Assembly (NCBI GenBank): GCA_031292735.1
Contig: JARLGP010000179.1
Location: forward strand, 1 to 38,613
Reading direction: 5' to 3'
Length of the DNA stretch: 38,613 nucleotides
Origin: Holophaga sp.
GTDB taxonomy: Bacteria > Acidobacteriota > Holophagae > Holophagales > Holophagaceae
In this document: piece after piece, positions 7,886-16,010 of the stretch
Position numbering within the stretch: the first letter of the stretch is position 1
Layout of the letters: every line of letters starts with the position of its first letter
The notes under the pieces: generated by a model
Seen by the model: the letters and a program-made list of their open reading frames with translations, nothing else
Database searches by the model: none
Told to the model about the DNA's origin: nothing
Translations under genes and position numbers: made by a program

Positions 7886-10000
7886 ATGCCGGAGGTCGGG
7901 GTGCCCTTTCTGTCATGGTTCGAAGGAGATGTCCTGCGCAGACATGCCTTGACCGGGGACTGCCAGGTGGGCCGGGATCCGGTCCATTGCCCGGTTTCCA
8001 TGCCCCAGGATCCCAGCGTTTCCAAAGTCCATGCGCTGGTGGCCAAGCGCAACGGCGCCTGGAGCGTCCGCGACCTGGATTCGCACAACGGCACCCTGGT
8101 CAACGGGCTGGCGGTGGCCGAGGGCGACGAGGCGAACCTGGTGGACGGCCAGGAGCTGCGGCTGGGCGACTGGGTGCTGATGTACACCGAGGGCTTCCCC
8201 GGGCTGGACGGGGTGAATTTCCTGGAGGGGGTGGGCGACCTGTTCACCGAAACCCACGCCCCCGGAGATTCCCGGCTGCTCATGCAGGCGCTGGAGCTGC
8301 TGCACCGGTCCAGCGAGAGCCTGCTGGAGGAGGGCAGCGCCGACGCCATGTTCCGCCGCATCCTCACCGAGTCGCTGGAGCTGCTGCGGGCCGACCGGGG
8401 CATCGTGGTGATGACCGACCCCGGCGGCGGCTGGCGCAGCCTGCACCGGATCGGCGATCTGGAAGACCGCCAGGGGCTGTCCCATTCGGTGGTGGACTAC
8501 GTCCTGGAGCACCACACCGCGGTGCTCAGCAACGCCCCGCTGATCGACCCCCGGTTCGGCGGCGCCAGCCTGGTGGAACTGCACCGGGGCGCGGTGATGT
8601 GCGCGCCCATCGAGCTGGACCACTCGGTGCAGGGGGTGCTCTACCTGGACCGCTGCCGGGAAGGCAACCCCTTCACCCGGTTCGACCTGGGCCTTCTGCA
8701 GACCTTCGTGCGGCAGGGCGCCCTGGGGCTGCGGCACATCCAGCTGGCCCAGCGGGCCATGGGCCAGGCCGATGCCCAGGGCGAATTCCTGCGGCTGAAG
8801 GCGCGCTACCAGCGGACCCTCACCCGCACCGCCGAACTGCTGGGCACCATGGGCTCCAGCCTGCGCTGGATCCAGAGCTATGCGGAAAGCGGATACGGTG
8901 ACCGCGCGGCCATCCTCCGGCACCAGTCGGAGCGCCTGCAGTACCTGGTGGGCTCCGGGCTGCAGGAGACCCTCCTGGAAGTGCCCATCGAGATGCCGGT
9001 GTCCACCAGCCTGAACGCGCTGCAGGCCACGGTGGAGCCCGCCTGGCGGGACCTGCTGCAGATCCGCGACAGCACCCTGGACCTGGAGCAGGTGCCCAAG
9101 GGCACCATCTGGGCGGCGGGCAGCCTGGCCGCCCAGGCGCTGCTGGGGCTGGTGGAGCCGATCCTGATGGAAGTGCCCGAAGGCGCCCGGGTGAGCGGCG
9201 AGTGGCAGGAACAGCCCGCCACCTGGACCCTCCGGCTGCAGTTCCCCAACGGCATCCCCATCCCGACCCCCGATCCCTGGACCTTCCACACCCTCCAGGA
9301 GACCGGCATCGTCTGGCGCTGGAGCGAGCAGGCCCTGTCCCTGGTGTTCGCCAAGCAGATCGAGCATGCCCCGGAGACCGCCAGCCACCCGCTCATGGGC
9401 CTGGTGACCGAGGAATTCGAGCTGATGTGGCTGTTCGAAAGCGTCGCCGCGGCCGGCGACCTCACCCTGCTGCCGCTGGAGGAGGAGCCGCCGCACATCC
9501 CGGTGCCCCCGCTCAGCTACCTGGTGATCGACGCCAAGGGCACCGCCGACTGCGTCACCTGCGCCGAGGCCTACCGGCGCAACCCGCTGTTCGCCACCGT
9601 GCCGATCCTGGTGGTGCGGGCCCCCGACCCGCTCTACCCCCAGCTGCTGGCCGCCGGCGCCACCGATTGCCTGCCGGACGGGTTCCGCTGGGAAACCCTG
9701 CACCACCGGCTGCAGGTGCTCAAGGGCCACGAGGAGCTGCAGCGCAAGGCCCGGGCGGTGGAGCGCCTGGACTCCCTGCGCCAGATGGCCGGCACCCTCA
9801 AGCACGAGATCAACAACCCGCTGGCGGTGATCTCCATGCAGGTGGAACTGCTGATCCGCAAGTATCCCGAAGAGGCCAAGCTCACCAAGGTCATGGAGAT
9901 GGTCGAACGGATCCGGGTGCTGGTGCAGGTGCTGCAGAAGATGCGGGAAAGCACGACGGAGGAGTACCCGGGCGGGGACAGCATCCTCAAGCTGGGCTGA
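7886..10000 (+). CDS. FHA-GAF protein with degenerate kinase, pseudo-receiver and C-terminal HisKA-like helix pair
   Basis: A signalling protein of 704 residues with an odd order. Residues 20-105 form an FHA phosphopeptide-binding domain, with GR at 29-30, Ser46-x-x-His49 and NG at 68-69. Residues 150-290 form a GAF sensor domain. Residues 305-490 look like a worn histidine-kinase core: the segment at 410-455 has the spacing of a HATPase N-box but lacks its Asn residues. Residues 543-615 resemble a receiver without the phosphorylated Asp. Residues 625-690 are HisKA-like, with LKHEINNPLAVI and a phosphoacceptor-like His640. The protein ends there, with no ATPase domain after it. The ATG at 7886 is preferred; a GTG at 7850 is in frame. 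No partner gene is adjacent. Its signal and target are unknown. Confidence 0.78.
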   Translation: MPEVGVPFLSWFEGDVLRRHALTGDCQVGRDPVHCPVSMPQDPSVSKVHALVAKRNGAWSVRDLDSHNGTLVNGLAVAEGDEANLVDGQELRLGDWVLMYTEGFPGLDGVNFLEGVGDLFTETHAPGDSRLLMQALELLHRSSESLLEEGSADAMFRRILTESLELLRADRGIVVMTDPGGGWRSLHRIGDLEDRQGLSHSVVDYVLEHHTAVLSNAPLIDPRFGGASLVELHRGAVMCAPIELDHSVQGVLYLDRCREGNPFTRFDLGLLQTFVRQGALGLRHIQLAQRAMGQADAQGEFLRLKARYQRTLTRTAELLGTMGSSLRWIQSYAESGYGDRAAILRHQSERLQYLVGSGLQETLLEVPIEMPVSTSLNALQATVEPAWRDLLQIRDSTLDLEQVPKGTIWAAGSLAAQALLGLVEPILMEVPEGARVSGEWQEQPATWTLRLQFPNGIPIPTPDPWTFHTLQETGIVWRWSEQALSLVFAKQIEHAPETASHPLMGLVTEEFELMWLFESVAAAGDLTLLPLEEEPPHIPVPPLSYLVIDAKGTADCVTCAEAYRRNPLFATVPILVVRAPDPLYPQLLAAGATDCLPDGFRWETLHHRLQVLKGHEELQRKARAVERLDSLRQMAGTLKHEINNPLAVISMQVELLIRKYPEEAKLTKVMEMVERIRVLVQVLQKMRESTTEEYPGGDSILKLG

Positions 10001-10032
10001 GGCCCGAAGGGGAGCAGAACCAGGCCGTGGCC

Positions 10033-10584
10033 TCAAACCAGCAGGTAACCCAACGGTGCGCAAACGTTCTTGAGCATGCCAAGAACGGCCGGATCCGAAA
10101 ACGTCCGGTTGAAGACCGGGTACCTCGGCATCGCCCGGCGGGCCCGTTCGTAGAGGGCGACACTGGGTTCGTTCCTGTTCATGGAAGACGGGTAGGTCAA
10201 GCCATCCACCTCGGGGTAGGCGTCGTAGATCGCCACGGACCACCGGCGGGCGCGGGGCCGCGGTCCCGACCCAAGGGCTATGGAAGCCCCGGCCCTCGTG
10301 GGCCAATTCCCCGTGAGGTCGAGCAGGCGCAGGTCGGCGACGGTGGCGAAGGCCACCCAGGTGTGCGCGTCGCGAACCCGGTCGACCGTCCTGGTCTCCT
10401 GGAACACCTCCGCGATGGTCGTGGCGGCCGCGTCCGCGCCGATGGCCCCGTAGAGGATCTCCCGGCTTTGCGAGCACGGGGGTGGAAGGTGGTGGTCGAA
10501 CCGGGCGTTGGTGGGGCCCCAGGCGCGGAACTGTCCCCAGGTCGTGGGGTGGGCCCCAGCCTGGGAGTAGGTCCGCCAGATCAC
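10033..10584 (-). CDS. RES-domain toxin, apparently missing its in-frame N-terminus
   Basis: RES-family toxins (ParT/MbcT-like) degrade or modify NAD+. This 183-residue frame shows the family pattern: WRTYSQ near the start, a conserved Arg in GPTNARFD, Glu in TTIAEVFQE, and PSSMNRNEPSVALYERA near the end. Only a GTG at 10584 opens the frame, with no good ribosome site. Immediately upstream, one base out of frame, 26 codons (10661-10581) encode what looks like the missing family N-terminus ending LLPGR. A single base would join the two. The gene is therefore either frameshifted, recoded, or truncated. Its antitoxin gene lies directly upstream on the same strand. Confidence 0.75.
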   Translation of the reverse strand: MIWRTYSQAGAHPTTWGQFRAWGPTNARFDHHLPPPCSQSREILYGAIGADAAATTIAEVFQETRTVDRVRDAHTWVAFATVADLRLLDLTGNWPTRAGASIALGSGPRPRARRWSVAIYDAYPEVDGLTYPSSMNRNEPSVALYERARRAMPRYPVFNRTFSDPAVLGMLKNVCAPLGYLLV

Positions 10585-10661
10585 CGTCCCGGCAGGAGGA
10601 GGATGTCGGCCCCGATCCGGACCAGCTCCTCCCTTGGAGGCGGGAGAGGAAGCTTGGGCAT
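10581..10661 (-). other. Short leader frame that matches the missing N-terminus of the RES toxin
   Basis: An ATG at 10661, three bases after the antitoxin stop, opens 26 codons that start MPKLPLPPPREEL and end at a TGA (10583-10581). The TGA overlaps the toxin's GTG start as GTGA. The peptide has the Pro-rich opening followed by an LLPG-type strand that RES proteins carry just before the WR motif. I read it as the N-terminus separated by a one-base change. If translated as it stands, the GTGA overlap could couple toxin translation to it. Confidence 0.5.
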
Positions 10662-10664
10662 CGG

Positions 10665-11261
10665 CTAGGACAACCCGGCCGCGAGCGCGGCCACGGGTCG
10701 TGGATGGCGGCCTTCCAGAAGCCAGGCACGGGGACTGGTGGGGATTTCGTCCGCTCCCGCGACCAGGTCGGAGTTCGGGAGCAGCAGCCAGCTTTCCACG
10801 GCCACCGGGGAGATATCCCGGGGGAGCGCCTGGGCGACCTCTCCCCAGCCCGGAAGCTCATCCTTGCCCGCGAATTGGAACATGGGGAGCTTCCAGGACC
10901 GCCCATCCCGGATGGCCAGGAGGGTCCGCTCCTGGAGCCGTTGCCGGATGCGCGCATCCGACACGCCGAGCAGCTTGGCAGCCTGCAGGGTCGTCAGCCC
11001 CGTCTGGACGAGGCTCGCGTGGCTGATCGCCCCCGCGAGGAGGGGATCGTCGCCCGGGGCGAACCTGGGAGCGGGGTCAAGCCCACCGGCACGGGCCACT
11101 TCCATTTCCGCGGCCGTCAGGCCCTCCTGCTCTATCCCTGGGTAATAGAGGACCTTGAGCCTCGCGATGGCGGACCGCAAGCTTGCATTGAGCGCCTTCG
11201 GTTCCACCGCCTCCAATCCGTGGGCATGAAGGTATGCCATGGTTTCAGCCTTGGCGTTCAT
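10665..11261 (-). CDS. Antitoxin of the RES module, Xre/DUF2384-like
   Basis: Protein of 198 residues directly upstream of the RES toxin. It has a helix-turn-helix-like segment, LTTLQAAKLLGVSDARIRQR, at about residues 89-108. The C-terminal end has the pattern SPVAVESWLLLPNSDL...PRAWLLEGRHPRPVAALAAGL of antitoxins that cap RES toxins (MbcA/ParS-type, DUF2384). The start ATG at 11261 has a strong AGGAGG site. It would neutralise the toxin by direct binding and repress the operon through the palindrome just upstream. Confidence 0.72.
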   Translation of the reverse strand: MNAKAETMAYLHAHGLEAVEPKALNASLRSAIARLKVLYYPGIEQEGLTAAEMEVARAGGLDPAPRFAPGDDPLLAGAISHASLVQTGLTTLQAAKLLGVSDARIRQRLQERTLLAIRDGRSWKLPMFQFAGKDELPGWGEVAQALPRDISPVAVESWLLLPNSDLVAGADEIPTSPRAWLLEGRHPRPVAALAAGLS

Positions 11262-11272
11262 GGGATGCCTCC

Positions 11273-11307
11273 TTACGAATTATGAGGTCAATAGTATTCG
11301 TAAACAA
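11273..11307 (-). promoter_or_regulatory. Promoter with overlapping palindromic operator for the RES toxin-antitoxin operon
   Basis: On the minus strand, TTGTTT (11307-11302) and CATAAT (11284-11279) are spaced by 17 bases and form a good sigma-70-type promoter. An exact inverted repeat TTACGAAT/ATTCGTAA (11273-11280 and 11296-11303) overlaps the -35 edge and the -10 box. The start codon lies about 18 bases below the -10 box, with the AGGAGG site between. A palindrome across the promoter is the usual arrangement for toxin-antitoxin autorepression; repression itself is inference. Confidence 0.6.
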
Positions 11308-11330
11308 GGGCATCATGGATTGAGCGCCGA

Positions 11331-11573
11331 TCACTTCGGCTGGGAGCACGCGGCGTTCAGCCGCTCCAGGAGATCGGCCACGCTGTGCAGTTCCGCCACC
11401 TGCCGGGTGGTGAAGCGCACCCCGAAGGCCTCCTCCACCGCCAGCACGATGAGGATCTGGGCCACGCTGTCCCAGGCGGGCAGGGTGGCGGGGGAGGTTT
11501 CCGGTCCGATGGTCAGGGCCGGGTCGTTGAACTGGTCCCGGAAGATCGTCTGCAGGCGGTGAAGCGGGTCCAT
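11331..11573 (-). CDS. Acyl carrier protein (first of two)
   Basis: 80-residue acyl carrier protein. The phosphopantetheine attachment serine is Ser36 in LPAWDSVAQILIVLAVEEAF, followed by an acidic helix and the typical GVRF turn. It starts two bases after the stop of the VOC gene, so the two form an operon. It is not the fatty-acid-synthesis ACP by its sequence (DSV, not DSL with the canonical flanks) or by context. It probably carries an acyl group for sugar modification, with the second ACP gene at 15774 in the same orientation. Confidence 0.82.
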   Translation of the reverse strand: MDPLHRLQTIFRDQFNDPALTIGPETSPATLPAWDSVAQILIVLAVEEAFGVRFTTRQVAELHSVADLLERLNAACSQPK

Positions 11574-11575
11574 GG

Positions 11576-12022
11576 TCAAGGCTCCTGGGCGGGCAGCGAA
11601 AGCGGGCCGGGGCCGGCCTCCACCAGTTCGGTGAGCAGGCCGGAACGGTCCATGAACCAGGCGATGGGCCGGCCGCCGAAGGCCGCCGCCGGCACCGGTT
11701 CGGCCAGCAGCAGCTGCCCGCCGTCCCGCAGCTCCGCGCAGGCGTCGGCCAGCCGGGGCACCTGGTAGCACAGGTGGTGCAGGCCCTCCCCGCGCTTTTC
11801 CAGGGCCCCGGCCAACCGGCTCCGGCCGTCCTCGGGGCTCACCAGCTCCAGCCAGTGGGCGCCCTGGGGCAGCCGCAGGAAGCGCACCCGGGCGGTCTGG
11901 ACCGGGTCGTGGATGATGGGGCTTTCGATCCGGTAGCCGTACCGGGCCACCTGGGCTTCGGTGGCGCGTTCGATCGACCGGACCAGCAGGCCGATGTGAT
12001 GGAGCTGGAAGGCAAGGAACAT
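11576..12022 (-). CDS. VOC-superfamily (glyoxalase-fold) protein
   Basis: 148-residue protein with the two beta-alpha-beta-beta-beta modules of the vicinal oxygen chelate fold. Likely metal ligands are His8/His9 (LHHIGL), a Glu in WLELVS, a His in GLHHLCYQ and Glu in LTELVEAG. The layout resembles methylmalonyl-CoA epimerase, which acts on acyl thioesters. Coupled to an acyl carrier protein gene two bases downstream, it may act on an acyl-ACP. The reaction is not predictable from sequence; a non-enzymatic role is also possible. Confidence 0.7.
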   Translation of the reverse strand: MFLAFQLHHIGLLVRSIERATEAQVARYGYRIESPIIHDPVQTARVRFLRLPQGAHWLELVSPEDGRSRLAGALEKRGEGLHHLCYQVPRLADACAELRDGGQLLLAEPVPAAAFGGRPIAWFMDRSGLLTELVEAGPGPLSLPAQEP

Positions 12023-12447
12023 GGGGTTTCAGTCTAGTCCGCGCGGCATCGTTGGGTCACTATGGTCTCAACAAACATCCTGGAATCCCACAGCCAAGTG
12101 GTGCCGAGTGGGGGTGTGGTTGCGGCTCTCCTGGGTTTAGCGGTGTGCGTGGGCCGGAATTGTCGGAATGAGACCCCGTGAGGTCTGGAGATGAAAGGCG
12201 GTGGCGAGTGCGGAATGACTCTTGGGAGGAAGCTGGAACGCTGCTCAGTTACCTGCGACGCCACGCGGGGTGGTGACCGGGGGGATTTGGCGTGGACGAG
12301 TCCAGTAAGGGGCATGCTAGCCGGAGATTCGTTGCCTATAGTGGTGATCCAAACACAAGCCATATATTTCCCATATATAATATGGCAAAATAGGTTGAAG
12401 ATCGGAACTGTGGCTCGTTTCCTTGGCTCGTCGGATGTGGAGATTAG
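12023..12447. other. 425-base gap with AT-rich right end
   Basis: No convincing gene. The left 300 bases are GC-rich and hold a short hairpin, AGACC/GGTCT at 12171-12186. The right end, 12355-12400, turns abruptly AT-rich. It has a TATAAT at 12376-12381 that could be a -10 box for the glycosyltransferase at 12448, though no good -35 is seen. The base-composition break probably marks the edge of an inserted segment. Confidence 0.4.
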
Positions 12448-13617
12448 ATGCTGAAAATTTGTGCTGTAACTTGTGTTAAAGATTCACATGAATTACTTGT
12501 AATGAGTATTAAGCATCTTGTGAATAATGGGATTAGAGATTTTTATATCTACGATCATGGCAGTGATCCATCCATATCGAGTTTTCTTCCTGAACAATTT
12601 CCCTCTGACTCTATCCGTTTATCAGTAATTTACAAAGAATCTCCATATTTTTACCAACGAGAAATGGTCTCTGTTCTGACTTGCCTTGCAATATTAGATG
12701 GGTTTGACGTCAGCGTTGGATTTGATGCAGATGAATTCTGGTGTTCGACGGTAAAGGGTAATTCACTTGCCCAGCAAATTGATCTCGAACTGTCATCCGG
12801 TATAGATGCATTGAGGGTTCCTGTTCTTAATTATGCACAGAACAATGATGTTCAGGACTTTAACCAGGATGGTTTGCTTGGATGCCAGTATTCCGTGGTA
12901 CCGCACGTGGATACATTAAGACCAACTTGGGAACAAGTCGCAGATGGTCTACCATTCATTGCTATCCCATTCCCTTCCAAAGTCATTGCTCGGTTATTGC
13001 CTAATATTCAGTACACCGATGGTCAGCATGACATCATCAAGGATGAAGGACCTGGACATATCGTTGATGCAATCGGAATTTTGGTCAGGCACCTGCCTCA
13101 ACCGGCTAAAAATCATGTAAAAATCAAACGAGAACAAGGGCGTCGAATTATTTCTGCGGGGTTTGGGTCTCTGATTGGATGGCAATCCCAAAGCCTAGCT
13201 TACAAGACAGATGAAGAATTGAACACCTATTGGAACAATAACTCTTGGCGATTGGCCGAAGGCCAAGGCCCAATGGTTGGTTCTTATTCCAAAATTATTA
13301 AGGATGATGGCCTTGTCGAAATCGGACAGCAGTTAATGAAATTGGGGAACGATTGGAAGATGGATTTGAAATTAAAAGATGAAACACCAATATTATCTAA
13401 TAAAATTTCTTCAGATAAACTCGAACATGTGATCGAGCAGCTCGTGGACAATTTAGGCAAGACAGAGAGAAAAGTTGAAAAATTAGTCATTGCCCGTGAC
13501 CAAGCCAACGCGATGGGAAATACTTTCAAATCCTGTCTCGTAAATTTCATTCACCTACTCAGGCCGATCGAGAAGAAACTGCGGGCATTTCGGAGGGCTT
13601 ATTTCGGGAACTCCTGA
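12448..13617 (+). CDS. Glycosyltransferase family 2-like (Glyco_tranf_2_4 type), AT-rich
   Basis: 389-residue protein with a GT-A-like N-terminal half. It opens ICAVTCVKDSHELL, has a substrate loop YIYDHGSDPS at about residues 33-42, and DADEFW at about 92-97 as the metal-binding motif. The last 100 residues are charged, include a possible coiled coil (about 320-350), and end in a basic tail. Base composition is far richer in A and T than in neighbouring genes, and third positions are often A or T, so it was probably acquired recently. It reads against the flanking minus-strand acyl genes and splits them. Donor and acceptor are unknown. Confidence 0.8.
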   Translation: MLKICAVTCVKDSHELLVMSIKHLVNNGIRDFYIYDHGSDPSISSFLPEQFPSDSIRLSVIYKESPYFYQREMVSVLTCLAILDGFDVSVGFDADEFWCSTVKGNSLAQQIDLELSSGIDALRVPVLNYAQNNDVQDFNQDGLLGCQYSVVPHVDTLRPTWEQVADGLPFIAIPFPSKVIARLLPNIQYTDGQHDIIKDEGPGHIVDAIGILVRHLPQPAKNHVKIKREQGRRIISAGFGSLIGWQSQSLAYKTDEELNTYWNNNSWRLAEGQGPMVGSYSKIIKDDGLVEIGQQLMKLGNDWKMDLKLKDETPILSNKISSDKLEHVIEQLVDNLGKTERKVEKLVIARDQANAMGNTFKSCLVNFIHLLRPIEKKLRAFRRAYFGNS

Positions 13618-13964
13618 TGAAATGATACTGAAACCACCCACGGGCAACGAGGCGATCAAGTTCATTGGATTATTCTCGGGCGTGAGCCGAGGGCCGAGTT
13701 GAGAGGCATTGTGCAATGAGCCTAGCATCCACCACGTGGTGACTGGAGTCATGCCCACGGCAGATGGTCGGGCAATCGGCATCTGCCGCGGTGATATCCC
13801 CGAACAGGGGCCCAGGGTGAGTCCCGTCTTCTGGGCATCCCGGGAGCCTGCTGTGGCCGATCAAGATCTGGGTCTGAGCACTTCGAACTCAGCCCGATAG
13901 AGCCATATTTTCGATCCTCTGGTTTGGGAACAAGGTGCTTGGTGATTATCGTGGGGAAGCCGAA
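13618..13964. other. 347-base gap, possible decayed sequence
   Basis: No gene was recognised on either strand. Short open frames lack ribosome sites and family motifs. Base composition moves back from AT-rich to GC-rich across it. It may be the right edge of the insertion that brought the 12448 glycosyltransferase. No terminal repeats matching the left gap were found by eye. Confidence 0.35.
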
Positions 13965-14705
13965 TTAACGGGCCGTGAGTCCGCCGTCCACCACCAGGGT
14001 GGTGCCGGTGATCCAGCGGGCGCCGGGGGAAAGCAGGAATTCCGCGGCCGCCGCCACGTCGTCGGGGCTGCCCAGCCCCAGCGGGTGCTGGCGCACGATG
14101 GCCTCCCGCTGCTGTTCGGACAGTTTTTCCAGGAAGGCGCGGCTCTGGCCGGTGTCCACCACGCCCGGAAGGATGGCGTTGACCCGGATCTTGCGGCTGG
14201 CCAGCTCCACGGCCGCCACCCGGGTGGCGGAAAGCATGCCGCCCTTGGCGCAGGCGTAGGCGAACGAGCCCGGGCCGCCCTGGAGGGGCGCCGCCGAGGA
14301 CATCAGCACGATGCTGGCGCCCTCCGGGGCGAACAGCCGGTGCCCCAGGGCCTCCTTCAGCAGCAGGAAGGTGGACGTGAGGTGGGAATCCAGCATCTGC
14401 TGGAACAGCTCGGCGCTGGTCACCTGGATGGGCTGGAGCCAGTGGATCCCGGCGCAGTGCGCCAGGCCCGCCAGCTGGTGGCCGTCGGCGCGCAGCTGCC
14501 GGAAGCACTCCGCCACGGCGGCGCCGTCGGTCAGGTCCACGCTGAAGGCCAGGTGGCCGGCGCCGGGAAGGGCGGACTGCACCTCCCGCAGGGGCTCCAG
14601 CCGCCGGCCCAGAAGGATCAGCCGGGCGCCCCCGGCGGCCAGCCGCAGCGCCAGGGCGCGGCCGATGCCGGACCCGGCGCCGGTGATCAGGGTGTCAGGG
14701 GGCAT
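13965..14705 (-). CDS. SDR-family reductase, FabG-like
   Basis: 246-residue classical short-chain dehydrogenase. TGAGSGIG at residues 8-15 binds the cofactor. The catalytic set is Ser136/137 (LMSSAAP), Tyr150 and Lys154 (YACAK). The end WITGTTLVVDGGLTAR is typical of FabG-like enzymes. Its ATG lies inside the end of the condensing-enzyme gene (11-base overlap). In this context it most likely reduces a 3-ketoacyl-ACP made by that enzyme to the 3-hydroxy form. Classical SDRs are diverse, so the substrate is inferred from neighbours. Confidence 0.82.
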   Translation of the reverse strand: MPPDTLITGAGSGIGRALALRLAAGGARLILLGRRLEPLREVQSALPGAGHLAFSVDLTDGAAVAECFRQLRADGHQLAGLAHCAGIHWLQPIQVTSAELFQQMLDSHLTSTFLLLKEALGHRLFAPEGASIVLMSSAAPLQGGPGSFAYACAKGGMLSATRVAAVELASRKIRVNAILPGVVDTGQSRAFLEKLSEQQREAIVRQHPLGLGSPDDVAAAAEFLLSPGARWITGTTLVVDGGLTAR

Positions 14706-15762
14706 AGTCCACCTCTTCCATGGGGGCCGGGGCCAGTTGGGCCGGCCACTGCACTGCCAGGATCCCCCAGGACAGCCCCACCCCGAAGGCGGCCAGCAGG
14801 GTGCGGCCGCCCGGCTTGACGCGGCCCTGGCGCCAGGCCTCTGCCAGCAGCATCGGGGTGGAGGCGCCGCTGGCGTTGCCCACCTTCTCCATGAAGTAGA
14901 ACCGCTTCTCCTCCGGGACCTTGAGGATCCTGTAGATCATGTCCACCATGGTCCGGTTGGCCTGGTGCAGCAGCACCAGGTCGAAATCGGCCAGGGTCAT
15001 GCCGTGCTTGGCCAGCGCGGCCTGGATGGCTTCCGGCACCTTGTGCAGGGAGAAGTGGAAGACGGCCGGGCCGTTCATGTGCAGGTGCTCCTGGCTGCGG
15101 ATGCAGCCGGCCTCGTCCTGCACCGCCTGGCGGGTGGCTTCGCTGCGCGCCAGGCGGGCCCCCGAGGCCGGCACGATCAGGTGCTCGAACCCGGTGCCGT
15201 CGGTGCCCAGTTCCGCCCACAGGATGCCGCTGCCGGCCGGGCAGGGCTCCACCAGGCTCACCACCGCCGCGTCCCCGTGGAGCGGCACCAGGCCGCGGTC
15301 CAGCGGATGGATCAGGGTGGTGATGGCCTCGGCGTTCACCACCAGGGCCTTGCGCAGGCCGCCGGCCTCCACCATGGCCGAGGCCACCCGGATGGCATAG
15401 GGGAAGGCCGAGCAGCCCAGGCCCAGGTCGAAGCAGGCGCAGGTCTCGGCCAGGCCCAGGCGGGCATGGAGCACGCAGGCGGTGGCCGGAAGCTGGTAGT
15501 CCCCGGTCTGGGACGCGAAGATCAGCAGGTCCAGCTCCCGGGGATCGATCCCGCGGGCCGCCAGGAAGCGCTGGGCCGCGCAGCAGGCCAGGTCGGAGGC
15601 GGTGATCCCCGGTTCCACCACCCGGCGCTCCAGCACGCCCGCCATCTTCACGATGGAGGCGATGGCCGGGGCGCCGAAGCGCTGCTCCAGCTCGGCGTTG
15701 CCGAGGATCCGGGTGGGAAGGCAGTAGTGCATGCCGGTGATGCTGCTGGCCAAGGGGGGCAC
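14695..15762 (-). CDS. 3-oxoacyl-ACP synthase III (KAS III/FabH-like)
   Basis: Condenses an acyl-CoA primer with malonyl-ACP. The 355-residue protein shows the KAS III triad: Cys117 in DLGLGCSAF, His266 in LLHQANRTM and Asn296 in VGNASGAS. Length is a little above E. coli FabH (317). The opening strand SSITGMHYCLP must be included, so the start is the GTG at 15762 or the TTG at 15753, which has GAGGTG in front; ATG codons are too far in. It lies 11 bases after the ACP gene and overlaps the SDR. The linkage to one ACP, a reductase and a NeuD-like transferase points to a dedicated short acyl chain rather than bulk fatty-acid synthesis. Confidence 0.86.
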   Translation of the reverse strand: MPPLASSITGMHYCLPTRILGNAELEQRFGAPAIASIVKMAGVLERRVVEPGITASDLACCAAQRFLAARGIDPRELDLLIFASQTGDYQLPATACVLHARLGLAETCACFDLGLGCSAFPYAIRVASAMVEAGGLRKALVVNAEAITTLIHPLDRGLVPLHGDAAVVSLVEPCPAGSGILWAELGTDGTGFEHLIVPASGARLARSEATRQAVQDEAGCIRSQEHLHMNGPAVFHFSLHKVPEAIQAALAKHGMTLADFDLVLLHQANRTMVDMIYRILKVPEEKRFYFMEKVGNASGASTPMLLAEAWRQGRVKPGGRTLLAAFGVGLSWGILAVQWPAQLAPAPMEEVDYAP

Positions 15763-15773
15763 CTCGTTTCGGC

Positions 15774-16010
15774 TCAATCGATCCCTACCTGGCGGGCGAC
15801 GAGGGCTTCCACGTCGCCGATGGTCGTGAGCCCGGCCAGGTCGGCGGGGGAGCATGCCACCCTGGCGTCCTCCTCCAGCCGTACCATGAGCATCAGCGCG
15901 CAGACCGAATCGTAGAAAGGGAAATCGAACAGCGAGGCGCCGGGCTGGATGGCCCCGGGCTCGGCCTCCAGCAGGTCGGCCATCATCTGGATGAACTCGG
16001 TTCGCTTCAT
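15774..16010 (-). CDS. Acyl carrier protein (second of two)
   Basis: 78-residue acyl carrier protein with the phosphopantetheine serine at Ser35 in FPFYDSVCALML, preceded by an acidic helix and followed by RLEEDARV. It begins in an ATGA overlap with the NeuD-like gene, and the KAS III gene follows by 11 bases. It is the probable carrier on which KAS III and the SDR build an acyl group for the transferase. The Phe-Tyr before the Ser and the Cys after it differ from fatty-acid ACPs. Confidence 0.82.
   Translation of the reverse strand: MKRTEFIQMMADLLEAEPGAIQPGASLFDFPFYDSVCALMLMVRLEEDARVACSPADLAGLTTIGDVEALVARQVGID

Noticed and set aside
7913..10957. Very long minus-strand open frame (over 1000 codons) across the FHA gene
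   Set aside because: It is the antisense shadow of a GC-rich gene: low-complexity His/Gln/Gly/Ala-rich composition, no domain, and it runs through two other supported genes.
12034..12363. 109-codon minus-strand frame between the VOC gene and the glycosyltransferase
   Set aside because: No ribosome site or family motif, and its 5' end lies in the AT-rich break.
13670..13864. Short frames on both strands in the 13.6-13.96 kb gap
   Set aside because: None has a ribosome site or recognisable motif, and they overlap each other; treated as non-coding or decayed.
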